From Fluviicoccus keumensis (GTDB taxonomy: Bacteria; Pseudomonadota; Gammaproteobacteria; Pseudomonadales; Moraxellaceae): a stretch of DNA of 64,000 nt. Under the pieces are notes generated by a model. It did not search any database, was not told where the DNA came from, and saw only the letters and a program-made list of their open reading frames with translations. Location: contig NZ_SHKX01000001.1 in the NCBI RefSeq assembly GCF_004217445.1, positions 21,410 through 85,409 on the forward strand, written 5' to 3'. This document shows, one piece after another, positions 44,661 to 54,086 of this stretch (its first letter is position 1; every line of letters starts with the position of its first letter). Made by a program: the position numbers and the translations under genes.

Positions 44661-45046
44661 CGCGCGCCCAGCGCCACGGTGGCAATCTGCGTCTTGTCAC
44701 CCATTTCCGCCAGGAAAAAGGCGATGGTGGTGGCGCCAAACACGCCGAAGCGGTGTTCCTTTTCGCCTTCCTCGTTATCCATCGTGTCCGGCACCAGAAT
44801 CCATGCCGCCATGGCGATGAAGGACAGGCCCAGAATCCAGCGCATCGCTTCCGCGCCAATCAGTTGCGTCAGCCACATGCCCACCGCCCCGGCAAAGGCG
44901 TGATTGACAATGGTGGCGACAAATATACCGGCGACAATCGGAACAGGCTTGCGGAAGCGGGCGGCCAGCAGGAAGGCAAGCAGTTGGGTTTTGTCACCCA
45001 TTTCAGCAAGGGCGACCAGCGCGGTGGCGATCAGGAAGGCATTCAT
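44471..45046 (-). CDS. TMEM165/GDT1-family transporter (Mn export)
   Basis: 191 residues with six helices in two repeats. Each carries the signature EMGDKTQ (LAEMGDKTQLLAFLLA and LAEMGDKTQIATVALG). Family members, including bacterial MneA-like proteins, export manganese or calcium. The start at 45046 (MNAFLIATALVALAEM) follows a yybP-ykoY riboswitch, supporting manganese control. Its 3' end opposes the Hint copy-3 frame. Confidence 0.92.
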   Translation of the reverse strand: MNAFLIATALVALAEMGDKTQLLAFLLAARFRKPVPIVAGIFVATIVNHAFAGAVGMWLTQLIGAEAMRWILGLSFIAMAAWILVPDTMDNEEGEKEHRFGVFGATTIAFFLAEMGDKTQIATVALGARYAADFVWVICGTTLGMMLANVPAVYLGNHFAQKLPLKLIHGICAAIFAAIGVFVLVGSTGII

Positions 45047-45059
45047 CAGGCTATCTCCG

Positions 45060-45222
45060 GGGCGGCTAACAATTCCCATGACCTGACAGCCTCGGCCGAC
45101 CCCGTGGCGAAGCATCAGGTCAAAGGTCTGGTCAGGCCGAAGCTGTACGCACCATGTTCTGAGGAACAATTATGTTGATACGTACCTGCCCGCAGGGCGC
45201 GGACAGCGACTACTCCCCAATG
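45060..45222 (-). ncRNA. yybP-ykoY manganese riboswitch
   Basis: The minus strand reads GGGGAGTAG at 45218-45210, the hallmark of the yybP-ykoY aptamer, then alternating GC helices, and ends close to the start codon of the GDT1-type gene. The family senses Mn2+ and switches on exporters. The exact 3' border was not computed. Confidence 0.75.
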
Positions 45223-45273
45223 ACGGCGCGATTCTAGCAGAAGAGGCGCGGCGCGGGCCAGTCCGTTTTCCGG

Positions 45274-47478
45274 TCAGGCGGTTTCCTGCGGGTCCACGTC
45301 CAGCGTCCAGCGGATGCGCTTGGCGGTGGGCAGGTTCGGTAAAAGCGGCAGCCAGCCGTCCAGGAAGTGGTGCAGGGCGGGGCGGTTGCCGCTTTTCAGC
45401 AGCAGGTGAGCGCGGTATACCCCGGCCTTTTTCTCCATCGGCGCGGGAATGGGCCCCCAGAATTCAGGCTCATTTCCCAGCGCTTGCCCTTGCGTCACGG
45501 CTTCCTGCAGAAATTGCAGCGCCAGTTCCGGAGCGTTGGCTTCGGCGCGCAGCAACGCGAGGTGACCGTAGGGCGGCAGGCCGATCTGGCGGCGTTCTTC
45601 CAGCGCGACGTCGGCAAAGGCGCTGTAGCCGCCGTTCAGCAGTTGCTTCAGCAGGGCGTGGTCGGGCTGGTGGGTTTGCAGCAGCACCAGTCCGGCCTTG
45701 TGCGCGCGCCCGGCCCGGCCCGCCACTTGCGTGATCAGTTGCGCCACGCGTTCCCCGGCGCGGAAATCGGCCCCCAGCAGGCCGCTGTCGGCCTCCAGCA
45801 GCGCCACCAGCGTTACGTTGGGGAAGTGGTGGCCCTTGGCCAGCATCTGCGTGCCGACCAGGATGGCGGCGTTGCCCTTGGCCACTTGGTCGTACAGGTT
45901 CTGCCAGCTGTCCTTGCGGCGGGTGCTGTCGCGGTCGATGCGGTGCACGTCGGCCTTGGGAAACAGCTCCTTCAGACTTTCTTCCACCCGTACCGTGCCC
46001 GCCCCGATGGCGCGCAGTTCTTCACTTTGGCAGGAGGGACACTGTTTCGGGGGGCGCTCGCTGTAGCCGCAATGATGGCAGTGCAGCCGTACCGGATCAC
46101 GGTGCAGGGTGGTGCGGGCGTCGCAGCGCGGGCAGACGGCCTGCCAGCCGCAGTCGTGGCACAGCAGCACCGGGGCAAAGCCGCGCCGGTTGATGAAGAC
46201 CAGCACCTGTTCGTCGTGGTTCAGGCGCAGGGCGATGGCGCGGTGCAGGGCGTCGGTCAGGCCGCCGCGCAGTTTCTGGCCGCGCAGGTCGATCAGCTTG
46301 ATGTCGGGCGCTTGCGCGGATGCGGCGCGCTCCTGCAGCACCAGATGCTCATAACGGCCGCTGCGGGCATTGCCCAGCGTTTCCAGGCTGGGGGTGGCCG
46401 AGCCCAGCACCACCGGGCAACCCTGCAACTGGCCGCGCATCACCGCCAGGTCACGGGCGTGATAGCGGAAGCCTTCCTGTTGCTTGAAGGAGAGGTCGTG
46501 TTCTTCGTCGACAATGATCAGGCCCAGATGCGGCATCGGCGTGAACAGCGACGAGCGCGTGCCGATGACGATCCCGGCATGGCCGAGGAAGGCGCGCCGC
46601 CAGGCTTTCAGCCGCTCGCGCTCGGTCAGGCCGGAATGCAGCAAGGCGATGTCGGTGGCGAAACGGGCGCGGAAGCGGGAGACAATCTGCGGCGTCAGCC
46701 CGATTTCCGGCACCAGGATCAGCACTTGCTGGTGACGGCGCAGGCAGGCTTCGACGGCTTGCAGGTAAACCTCGGTCTTGCCGCTGCCGGTGATGCCCTC
46801 CAGCAGGAACGGCTGGAAGTGCCCCAGTTTCCCGGTGATTGCCTCAATCGCGGCGGTCTGTTCGGCGTTAGCCACCAGCGGCGCTTCCGAGAGCTGGAAA
46901 CGCGGATGGGTAAAGGATTGCCGGGTTTCACCGAACGACTCGGCCAGCCCCTTGCGCGCCAGCGCGTTCAGGCTGTCGCGGCCAATGCCCATGTGCGTCA
47001 GGAAGTCTTCGCTGATGCCATGTTCGCCATGCAGCAACAGGCCGTCCCAGGCAATCAGCTGTTTGGGGGCGTTGCGCAGCGCATGCCGGTCCAGCGCGCG
47101 GCCGCTGTGCGTCAGCCGCCAATGGATCGGGTTTTCAAACAGGTCATCGCCCTGACGCAGCAGCGCGGGCAGGGCGGTGTCGAACACTTCGCCCACCGGG
47201 TAATGGTAATAGCGCGCTGCGCGCAGCAGCAGTTCCATCACCGGCTCCGGGAATACCGCCACCGGGTCCAGCAGCGCCTTGGCGAATTTCAGCTTGTCTT
47301 CGGGGGTGTCGGTGTGGTCGCTGATGCCGGTAACGATGCCGATCAGGTCGCGCGGGCCGAAGGGCACCTTCACCCGCGCGCCCAGGGCCGGCAGTTCGCT
47401 GAACGTGGCGGGAATGCGGTAGTCAAAGGTCTTCCGCAGCGGGACGGGCAGGGCGACTTGCAGGAAATGGCGGCTCAT
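45274..47478 (-). CDS. priA: Primosomal protein N' (replication restart helicase)
   Basis: 734-residue SF2 helicase that reloads the replisome at stalled forks. N-terminal 3'-end-binding and winged-helix part, Walker A GITGSGKTEVY, DEEH box, and eight Cys of the two zinc sites (CHDC, CPRC, CHHCGY, CPSC), then helicase motifs VGTQMLAKGHHFPN and QVAGRAGR. Full length. Confidence 0.97.
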   Translation of the reverse strand: MSRHFLQVALPVPLRKTFDYRIPATFSELPALGARVKVPFGPRDLIGIVTGISDHTDTPEDKLKFAKALLDPVAVFPEPVMELLLRAARYYHYPVGEVFDTALPALLRQGDDLFENPIHWRLTHSGRALDRHALRNAPKQLIAWDGLLLHGEHGISEDFLTHMGIGRDSLNALARKGLAESFGETRQSFTHPRFQLSEAPLVANAEQTAAIEAITGKLGHFQPFLLEGITGSGKTEVYLQAVEACLRRHQQVLILVPEIGLTPQIVSRFRARFATDIALLHSGLTERERLKAWRRAFLGHAGIVIGTRSSLFTPMPHLGLIIVDEEHDLSFKQQEGFRYHARDLAVMRGQLQGCPVVLGSATPSLETLGNARSGRYEHLVLQERAASAQAPDIKLIDLRGQKLRGGLTDALHRAIALRLNHDEQVLVFINRRGFAPVLLCHDCGWQAVCPRCDARTTLHRDPVRLHCHHCGYSERPPKQCPSCQSEELRAIGAGTVRVEESLKELFPKADVHRIDRDSTRRKDSWQNLYDQVAKGNAAILVGTQMLAKGHHFPNVTLVALLEADSGLLGADFRAGERVAQLITQVAGRAGRAHKAGLVLLQTHQPDHALLKQLLNGGYSAFADVALEERRQIGLPPYGHLALLRAEANAPELALQFLQEAVTQGQALGNEPEFWGPIPAPMEKKAGVYRAHLLLKSGNRPALHHFLDGWLPLLPNLPTAKRIRWTLDVDPQETA

Positions 47479-47541
47479 TCGGCATCGGGTCGTTATCGTT
47501 ATCGGCCTATTATGCCTGAATCCGCGCCCTTGCCGAGGGCT

Positions 47542-48582
47542 TCAGCCGCCGCGCGGATACCAGCGTTCCAGCCCGGCCAGGCGGTAGGCGCGCCGTGCCT
47601 CCTCCTGTTGCGGCAGCCACTGTTCCCACGACGCGGTGGCGCGCAACATGAAGTCGAACAGGGTCAGATGACGGCGCAGCACCCGTTTCAGGCGGTGCGG
47701 CAATACCGGGTTGAAGTGGCCGAACCAGTCGAACAACTGCCGGGGATTCTTCTTCACCCACAGCCATGAGCCCATTTCCAGCGTGAACGGCAGGAAGAAA
47801 CCGGGATCGCCACTGTCGAGGTGTTCCTGGTAGAGGTAATCCCACAGGTCGCCGTGCGTGGTGTAGTTCAGCGACTGCGGCTCCATCAGGTAGAAGTCGT
47901 GGTTGGGATAGGTGCTGTTGAAGATATGACGCAGCGCCACGGCCTCGGCCAGATGCGGCGGTACCTCACGGCTGCGCGCCCAGGGAAACCAGATGCGGTC
48001 GCGCAGGCCGAAGCCGGAGTGGCAGTCCATGGCCATGGCGAAGGGGCGGTGCAGCATCGATTCGCGCACGACGCGGATCAGCGCCTCGGCTTCCGGCTCC
48101 AGCCGGTGTTCGCCGCGATACCAGGGCAGATGCCGCGACAACCGCTGTCCGCCCAGCGGCCAGGCGGTATAGCCATGCGCTTCCACCGGGGCGTTGCGCA
48201 TCAGGTCGACCCCGGCCGGATTGGCGCGGGTGTTCAGCGCCAGCCCGCCGACGTTGATCATCGGCAGGCACACCAGCCGCACCTTCTGCAGCAGATCCTG
48301 CAAAGACACATCCCAGTCCAGCCGCGATACCAGGCTTTCCAGCCAGGCCAGCAGCACCTGGCTGCCAATGCGCTCCATGCCGTGAATGCCGCCGAAGAAG
48401 CCCGCCACCGGGGCGTCCGGGGCGGTGCTGCCCATCTCCAGCCGCCACACCGGCAACTCGCGGCCATGCAGCGGCACGCGCAGCACGCATTCGGCGCGCA
48501 CGGCGGAACCGGCCCGGTCGAGCAGGTTTTCAAGCAACTGGAGTTCGGGGAGCGTATTGCGGGAGGGCAGCAGCGGGTTCAT
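47542..48582 (-). CDS. M14-type zinc carboxypeptidase-like protein
   Basis: 346 residues. Zinc-site residues typical of M14/DUF2817 peptidases: GGIHGMERIG (HxxE), MDCHSGFG (third ligand His) and LEMGSW (catalytic Glu). No signal peptide, so it should be cytoplasmic and might trim peptides or deacylate small molecules. An 11-bp inverted repeat sits directly upstream of the start. Confidence 0.75.
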   Translation of the reverse strand: MNPLLPSRNTLPELQLLENLLDRAGSAVRAECVLRVPLHGRELPVWRLEMGSTAPDAPVAGFFGGIHGMERIGSQVLLAWLESLVSRLDWDVSLQDLLQKVRLVCLPMINVGGLALNTRANPAGVDLMRNAPVEAHGYTAWPLGGQRLSRHLPWYRGEHRLEPEAEALIRVVRESMLHRPFAMAMDCHSGFGLRDRIWFPWARSREVPPHLAEAVALRHIFNSTYPNHDFYLMEPQSLNYTTHGDLWDYLYQEHLDSGDPGFFLPFTLEMGSWLWVKKNPRQLFDWFGHFNPVLPHRLKRVLRRHLTLFDFMLRATASWEQWLPQQEEARRAYRLAGLERWYPRGG

Positions 48583-48584
48583 GG

Positions 48585-48634
48585 ATCGGGAGTCTCGACG
48601 GTCCGGCAGGGTGCAGACAGTCTAGACTCCCGAT
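48585..48634. repeat. 11-bp inverted repeat upstream of the M14-type gene
   Basis: ATCGGGAGTCT (48585-48595) and AGACTCCCGAT (48624-48634) are perfect arms 28 bases apart, in the 60-base gap before the M14-type gene. It could be an operator or a terminator of the upstream outer-membrane gene. Confidence 0.45.
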
Positions 48635-48642
48635 ATGACAGA

Positions 48643-49164
48643 TCAGTAACGCAGGCCCAGGCCGAAGGCGATATTGTCGAGGTGACGCGCCGAGTCGTAC
48701 TTTTCCCAGGTCATGGACACCACGAAACGGTTGTTCGGGTAGTAGTCCAGCACACCGGGACGCTTGAAGACGCCGTGCATGGCGTTTTTGGTGAAAGTCC
48801 AGACGACGGGCAGATCCATCTCGCTGTGCACGCGATAGATGGCGTCTTCGGTGCCGTAACCGACTTGCAGTTGCAGCAGGCGCTTGTAACCGGAACCGAC
48901 AAAGACACTGAAGATGGGGTTGTCGGTGCCTTCCGGGAAGTATTTCAGGCTGCCGCCGGTGTTGAAGGTATCGCGGGAATAGATGGCTTCACCGCCCACG
49001 CCCCAACCGGGAGCGCGTCGGCCGCCGATGGTCTGGCTCAGCGTGCTGCTGACGACAATGGCCGATTCATAGGCCGGAAACTGGATGGGACGGTCGGCCG
49101 CCATGGCCTGGGTGCTGAACCCGCCCAAAGCAATGAGAAAGATTTTTTGTAGTTTAGACAGCAT
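48643..49164 (-). CDS. Small secreted outer-membrane-like protein
   Basis: 173 residues with a signal peptide (cleavage near AMAADR) and alternating strands ending LGLRY, as in 8-stranded barrels. No family is recognised. It may precede the M14-type gene in transcription. Confidence 0.6.
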   Translation of the reverse strand: MLSKLQKIFLIALGGFSTQAMAADRPIQFPAYESAIVVSSTLSQTIGGRRAPGWGVGGEAIYSRDTFNTGGSLKYFPEGTDNPIFSVFVGSGYKRLLQLQVGYGTEDAIYRVHSEMDLPVVWTFTKNAMHGVFKRPGVLDYYPNNRFVVSMTWEKYDSARHLDNIAFGLGLRY

Positions 49165-49269
49165 GACAACCCAATCCGTGCAGGCAAAATTCGCCCCGAT
49201 TATGCCGCTTTTGCGCCGACAGGGCTACTTGCAATGCAAAAATGTGCCAACTTGGCGGCAATACCCGGC

Positions 49270-50220
49270 CTAGAGCCAGCCGCGGCGGCGGAAATACCAG
49301 TAGGGCAGGACCGCGGACAGGATCATCAGCAGGATGGCGTAGGGATATCCCAGATGCCAGTGCAGTTCCGGAATCCACTCGAAGTTCATGCCGTAAATGC
49401 TGGCGATCATGGTGGGCGGCAGGAACATCACGGCGGCGACCGAAAAGATCTTGATGATCTTGTTCTGGTTGACGTTGATGAAGCCGAGGGTGGTGTCGAG
49501 CAGGAACTTGATCTTGTCGAACAGGAAGGAACTGTGCGCGATCAGCGACTCCGAGTCACGGATCACATCGCGCAGGCGCTCGCTCTGCTCGGCGTTCAGC
49601 ACGCCGGCGCGCAGCAGCAGGTACAGCATGCGCTGCAGGTCGATCATCGAGATCCGCACCTTGCCGTTGATGTCTTCCTGCGACGCGATGGCGGTCAGCA
49701 GCGATTCCATGTCGTCGTTTTCGGCGTTGCCCAACACCTGGCGGCTGGTTTCTTCCAGGTCGGCATGAATCCGTTCCAGGATGTCGGCCAGGTTTTCCAC
49801 CTTGGTTTCGAACAGCCCCAGCAGGATGGATTTCGAATTGTTGATGTTGACCAGACCCTTGCGGCCGCGCATCCGGAACAGCCGGAACGCCGCCAGTTCT
49901 TCTTCCCGCAGCGTAAACAGCCGCACGCCGTTGAAGATGAAGGCGGCGGAAATATTTTCGGGATTGTTGTCGGCGTAGTTCAGGAAATACGAACTGATGT
50001 GCAGGCCGTAGTCATTCTCGTAGAAGCGGGAGCTGGCCTCGATCTCGTACAGGTCGTCGATGGTCGGCAATTCCTGGGCATAGGCAATGCGGATCCAGTC
50101 GCGTTCCTCGTCGGTGGGATTGATCAGATCCACCCAGATGACCTCCGGTCCCAGATCAGCGGCGGCATTGATCGCAATCTGCTCAAGCGCACCTTTGTTC
50201 AGGGAAAAGGCCATCAGCAT
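49270..50220 (-). CDS. corA: CorA-family Mg2+/Co2+ transporter
   Basis: 316 residues: a soluble N-terminal domain and two C-terminal helices with the pore signature YGMN followed by a FEWIPELHWHLGYP loop. It is the pentameric CorA channel of the inner membrane. It shows no riboswitch upstream in the 130-base gap to comF. Confidence 0.94.
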   Translation of the reverse strand: MLMAFSLNKGALEQIAINAAADLGPEVIWVDLINPTDEERDWIRIAYAQELPTIDDLYEIEASSRFYENDYGLHISSYFLNYADNNPENISAAFIFNGVRLFTLREEELAAFRLFRMRGRKGLVNINNSKSILLGLFETKVENLADILERIHADLEETSRQVLGNAENDDMESLLTAIASQEDINGKVRISMIDLQRMLYLLLRAGVLNAEQSERLRDVIRDSESLIAHSSFLFDKIKFLLDTTLGFINVNQNKIIKIFSVAAVMFLPPTMIASIYGMNFEWIPELHWHLGYPYAILLMILSAVLPYWYFRRRGWL

Positions 50221-50349
50221 AAGGTCATACTCTCTCGCGGCGGGGCCAGGATGGATGGAAGCGAATCGGTCTATTCTAACCCCAAACTGTCACAGAGTGG
50301 CCAGACGTATGTATTTTAAAAGGTAATTCCCCGCCACGGCTCCGAAGCC

Positions 50350-51036
50350 TCACAGCGTCCGGGCCAGCGTCCAGACCTCAACCCGTCCCACCCCGGCGCG
50401 CTGCAGCATCTCCGCCAGATGCCTGACGGTTGCGCCCGTGGTCAGGACGTCATCCACCAGCGCCACATGGTCGGGCAATCCGCGCAGTTTTCCGGCCCTG
50501 AACGCCAGGCGGATATTACGGTCGCGCTGGGCGGCGTTCAGCCCTTTCTGGGCGGGCAGGCCGCGACGGCGCTCGAAGACATCCGTCCGCACCGGAATCC
50601 GCAACAGGCGGCCGGTTTCCCGCGCCAGTTCCAGGGCCTGGTCAAACCCCCGGGCTTGCAGTCTTTCCATGGCCGCCGGAACCGGAATCAGCACGGCCGG
50701 CCGAGCGCCCGCATGGCGGCGCACCCGTGACGCCAGCAGCCAGGCCAGCGGCCGGGCGGACTCATGGCGCGGCAACTCCTTGAACTGGTGGATCAGATGA
50801 TCCATCGGGAAGCGGTAGTAGGCGGCGCACAGCACGGCGCTGAACGGCCAGTCGGCCGGGCTGCAGGGACAACTGCCGGGTTCGGCCTCGGGCATGCCGC
50901 AGGCGGTGCAGTCCGCGCCGGTCAGGGGCAGGTCAGGCAGGCAGTCGCGGCACAGCCCGGAGACGCTGCCGGTTATGGCCCGGCATAACAGGCAGGGGGA
51001 GCCCGGCAGCAGCAGGTGTTTAATCAGCGAGATCAT
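50350..51036 (-). CDS. comF: ComF-family phosphoribosyltransferase-like protein
   Basis: 228 residues with an N-terminal Cys cluster (CLLC, CRDC, CTACG) and the PRPP-binding loop VDDVLTTGAT. ComF is tied to DNA uptake and competence; the chemical reaction is unknown. ATG 51036 is divergent from bioB, which fits the common comF/bio arrangement. Confidence 0.9.
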   Translation of the reverse strand: MISLIKHLLLPGSPCLLCRAITGSVSGLCRDCLPDLPLTGADCTACGMPEAEPGSCPCSPADWPFSAVLCAAYYRFPMDHLIHQFKELPRHESARPLAWLLASRVRRHAGARPAVLIPVPAAMERLQARGFDQALELARETGRLLRIPVRTDVFERRRGLPAQKGLNAAQRDRNIRLAFRAGKLRGLPDHVALVDDVLTTGATVRHLAEMLQRAGVGRVEVWTLARTL

Positions 51037-51068
51037 GGTAAAGTTTTTCCATCCTTGAAACTTGACGG

Positions 51069-51108
51069 CCCGTATCCATACGGGCAACATACCAAGCAAC
51101 CGCTTGGT
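51069..51108. promoter_or_regulatory. Two inverted repeats in the comF/bioB divergent region
   Basis: CCCGTAT-CC-ATACGGG (51069-51084) and ACCAAGC-N4-GCTTGGT (51091-51108). Neither matches the known BirA or BioR consensus by eye. Candidate regulatory hairpins or operators of the biotin operon. Confidence 0.45.
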
Positions 51109-51129
51109 TCAACATTCCGGGGGAATCCG

Positions 51130-52152
51130 ATGACCGCTGTCCGCCATGACTGGAGCCGCGCCGAGCTGCGCGCCTTGTTCGACCTGCCGTTCAACGATCT
51201 GCTGTTCCGGGCGCAAACCGTGCACCGGGAGCATTTCGACCCCAACGCAGTCCAGGTCAGCACGCTGCTGTCGATCAAGACCGGCGCTTGCCCGGAAGAC
51301 TGCAAATACTGCTCGCAGTCCGGCCATTATGATACCGGCCTCGACAAGGAAAAGCTGCTGGAAATCGAGAAGGTGGTCAACGAGGCCAAGGCCGCGAAAT
51401 CCACGGGCGCCAGCCGTTTCTGCATGGGCGCCGCCTGGCGCAGCCCGCGCGACAAGGATATGCCCTATGTGCTGGAAATGGTGAAGCAGGTGAAGGCGCT
51501 GGGTCTGGAAACCTGCATGACGCTGGGCATGCTGGCCCCGGAGCAGGCGAAAGCCCTGGGTGAAGCCGGACTCGATTACTACAACCACAACCTCGACACC
51601 TCGCCGGAGTATTACGGCAAGATCATCACCACCCGCAGCTATGCAGACCGCCTGAACACGCTGGCGCATGTGCGCGAAGCGGGTATCAAGGTGTGTTCCG
51701 GCGGCATCATCGGCATGGGCGAGAAGCGTGAAGACCGCATTGGCTTGCTGATGGAACTGGCCAATCTGCCCGAGCATCCGGATTCGGTGCCCATCAACAT
51801 GCTGGTGAAAATCGCCGGGACGCCGCTGGGTGATGTGGATGACCTGGAGCCGTTCGAATTCGTCCGCACCGTGGCGGTCGCCCGCATCATCATGCCGAAG
51901 TCCTTTGTGCGCCTGTCCGCCGGCCGCGAAAAAATGAACGAGCAGCTGCAGGCCTGGTGCTTCTTCGCCGGCGCCAACTCCATCTTTTATGGTGAGAAAC
52001 TGCTGACCACCAGCAATCCCGAAACCCATGCCGACCGTCAGCTGTTCGACAAGCTGGGTATTCACGCCTTGCAGGTCGAGACTGCGGTGGCCGACAGCCT
52101 GCCGGTCACGCCCAAACCCGCCACGCTCTGGCGTGACGCCATGTCAGCCTGA
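51130..52152 (+). CDS. bioB: Biotin synthase
   Basis: 340 residues. Radical-SAM enzyme that inserts sulfur into dethiobiotin. The motif CPEDCKYCSQS holds the 4Fe-4S Cys triad, and the 2Fe-2S ligands fit (RFCMGAAWR, LETCMTLGML, KVCSGGIIGMG). ATG 51130 follows GGGGGAA. First gene of the bioB-F-H-C-D operon. Confidence 0.97.
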   Translation: MTAVRHDWSRAELRALFDLPFNDLLFRAQTVHREHFDPNAVQVSTLLSIKTGACPEDCKYCSQSGHYDTGLDKEKLLEIEKVVNEAKAAKSTGASRFCMGAAWRSPRDKDMPYVLEMVKQVKALGLETCMTLGMLAPEQAKALGEAGLDYYNHNLDTSPEYYGKIITTRSYADRLNTLAHVREAGIKVCSGGIIGMGEKREDRIGLLMELANLPEHPDSVPINMLVKIAGTPLGDVDDLEPFEFVRTVAVARIIMPKSFVRLSAGREKMNEQLQAWCFFAGANSIFYGEKLLTTSNPETHADRQLFDKLGIHALQVETAVADSLPVTPKPATLWRDAMSA

Positions 52153-52200
52153 CGGTCGTTGCGTTCGCGGCGTCAGGCCGCGGGCGCAGGAGCCTTTCCC

Positions 52201-53373
52201 ATGTCCCTGCAAGCCTTCCGCCTGGACGAAAAGCTGGCGGAACGCCGCTTGCAACAGCGGCTGCGCCAGAGCAAGACCCACGACTCCGCCCAAGGCGTCT
52301 GGCTGGTGCGGGACGGACGCCGTTTCCGCAATTTCTCCAGCAACGACTATCTGGGATTGGCGGCTCACCCGCAGGTGCAGGCGGCGCTGGTGGACGCGGC
52401 CGGTCGCTACGGCGTTGGCAGCGGCGCCGCGCACCTGGTTTGTGGTCATACCCGCGAACACCAGGCGCTGGAAGAAGAGTTGGCGGCCTTCACCGGGCGC
52501 GAAGCCGCCTTGCTTTTTTCCACCGGTTACATGGCCAATCTCGGCCTTATCCAGGCGCTGGCCGGACGGGGGGATGCGGTTTTCGAAGACCGGCTGAACC
52601 ATGCCTCGCTGCTGGATGGCGGATTGACCTCGGCGGCCCGATTCCAGCGCTATCGCCATAATGATTTGGCCCATTTGCGCACCTTGCTGGAAACGACAGA
52701 TGCCAACGCCCGTCTGCTCGTGACCGACGCCGTGTTCAGCATGGATGGCGATCAGGCTCCATTGCCCGGACTGGCTGCGCTGGCGCGCGAGCATCAGGCC
52801 GCGCTGATGGTGGATGACGCCCACGGCTTTGGCGTGCTGGGGCCGCAGGGGCAGGGCGCACCAGCTGCTTCCGGTTGTTCGGCGGACGATATACCCGTTT
52901 ACATGGCGACGCTGGGGAAGGCGCTGGGCACGTTCGGCGCTTTTGTGGCGGGAAGTCGCACCTTGATTGATTACCTGACCAATTTCGCGCGACCATTCAT
53001 CTATACCACCGCCATGCCGCCCGCGCTGGCGGCGGCTACCCGGCAAAGTCTGCGTCTGGTGCAAGCGGAGACTTGGCGGCGGGAGCATTTGCAACAATTG
53101 ATCCGACGTTTCCGTCGTGAGGCGCTGGCGCAAGGCTGGCCGCTGATGCCCAGCGAGACCGCCATTCAGCCGCTGCTGCTGGGGGAGGAATCCCGGGCGC
53201 TGGCCCTGAGCGCCGCTCTGGAAAAGCGCGGCTTCTGGGTGACGGCGATCCGCCCGCCAACGGTCCCGGTCGGGCAGTCGCGGTTGCGGATTACCCTGAC
53301 CGCCTCGCATAACCATGACGATGTGGACGCCCTGCTGGCGGCGCTGTCGGAGCTGCGGGAGTCCGGGTTATGA
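52201..53373 (+). CDS. bioF: 8-amino-7-oxononanoate synthase
   Basis: 390-residue PLP enzyme making KAPA from pimeloyl-ACP and alanine. PLP Lys in TLGKALGTFGAF, DDAHGFG and AHLVCGHTREH are visible. ATG 52201 was chosen; the frame extends slightly upstream. Overlaps bioH by 4 bases (ATGA). Confidence 0.96.
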   Translation: MSLQAFRLDEKLAERRLQQRLRQSKTHDSAQGVWLVRDGRRFRNFSSNDYLGLAAHPQVQAALVDAAGRYGVGSGAAHLVCGHTREHQALEEELAAFTGREAALLFSTGYMANLGLIQALAGRGDAVFEDRLNHASLLDGGLTSAARFQRYRHNDLAHLRTLLETTDANARLLVTDAVFSMDGDQAPLPGLAALAREHQAALMVDDAHGFGVLGPQGQGAPAASGCSADDIPVYMATLGKALGTFGAFVAGSRTLIDYLTNFARPFIYTTAMPPALAAATRQSLRLVQAETWRREHLQQLIRRFRREALAQGWPLMPSETAIQPLLLGEESRALALSAALEKRGFWVTAIRPPTVPVGQSRLRITLTASHNHDDVDALLAALSELRESGL

Positions 53374-54086
53374 GCCGCCCGCCGCTGGTCTTGCTGGCCG
53401 GATGGGGCACCCCTGCGGCGGTGTGGACGCCGTTGCTGCTGGCTTTGCAGGCTCGTTTCGAGGTCACTGCGCTGGACCTGCTCGATGGCGGGGAAGGGGA
53501 GATCCGCGATTATCTCGCCCGGTTGCATGCCAGAACGCCCGCCAATGCGGTCTGGCTGGGATGGTCACTGGGCGGAGTCGTCGCGGCGCATTATGCGGCG
53601 GCATTTCCCGCGCGGGTCCGTCAGCTGCTGCTGGTGGCGGTCAATCCGTGTTTTGTCCAGCGTGATGATCATGCCCATGCCATGCCCGCTGCGGTCTTTG
53701 CCGATTTCCGCCGTGACTTCGCGAGGGATCCGCAGGCAGCGTGGCAACGGTTTCTCTCGCTGCAGTGTCTGGGCGGAGCGGATGCGCGGGCGGACCGCCG
53801 CGAACTGCAGGCTCGGTGCGGCAAGGTTTTGCCGGCCCCGGCGGCCCGGCTTGAAAGGCAACTGGACTGGCTCGGGCAGGAGGATATCCGTCCGCTGCTG
53901 CCGCAGCTGTCCTGCCCCGTCGCCTGGCTGGGCGGATTGGGCGACACCCTGGTTCCACCGGCGGCCGGTGTTCACGCGCTTCATGAAGCTACGTGCTTCG
54001 CGGATTCGGCGCATGTGCCGTTCCTGAGCGAGCCGGAGCGCTTCTGCGAGTGGGTCTGTGCACGCACGGCGGGAGTGACAGGGTGA
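53370..54086 (+). CDS. bioH: Pimeloyl-ACP methyl ester carboxylesterase
   Basis: 238-residue alpha/beta hydrolase. Ser in GWSLGG, Asp in GLGDTLVP and His in SAHVPF form the triad. It releases pimeloyl-ACP from its methyl ester. Overlaps bioF and bioC starts by 4 bases each. Confidence 0.92.
   Translation: MSRPPLVLLAGWGTPAAVWTPLLLALQARFEVTALDLLDGGEGEIRDYLARLHARTPANAVWLGWSLGGVVAAHYAAAFPARVRQLLLVAVNPCFVQRDDHAHAMPAAVFADFRRDFARDPQAAWQRFLSLQCLGGADARADRRELQARCGKVLPAPAARLERQLDWLGQEDIRPLLPQLSCPVAWLGGLGDTLVPPAAGVHALHEATCFADSAHVPFLSEPERFCEWVCARTAGVTG

Noticed and set aside
45367..47769. 800-codon open frame opposite priA
   Set aside because: No recognisable motifs and a random-like composition; it is the antisense of priA.
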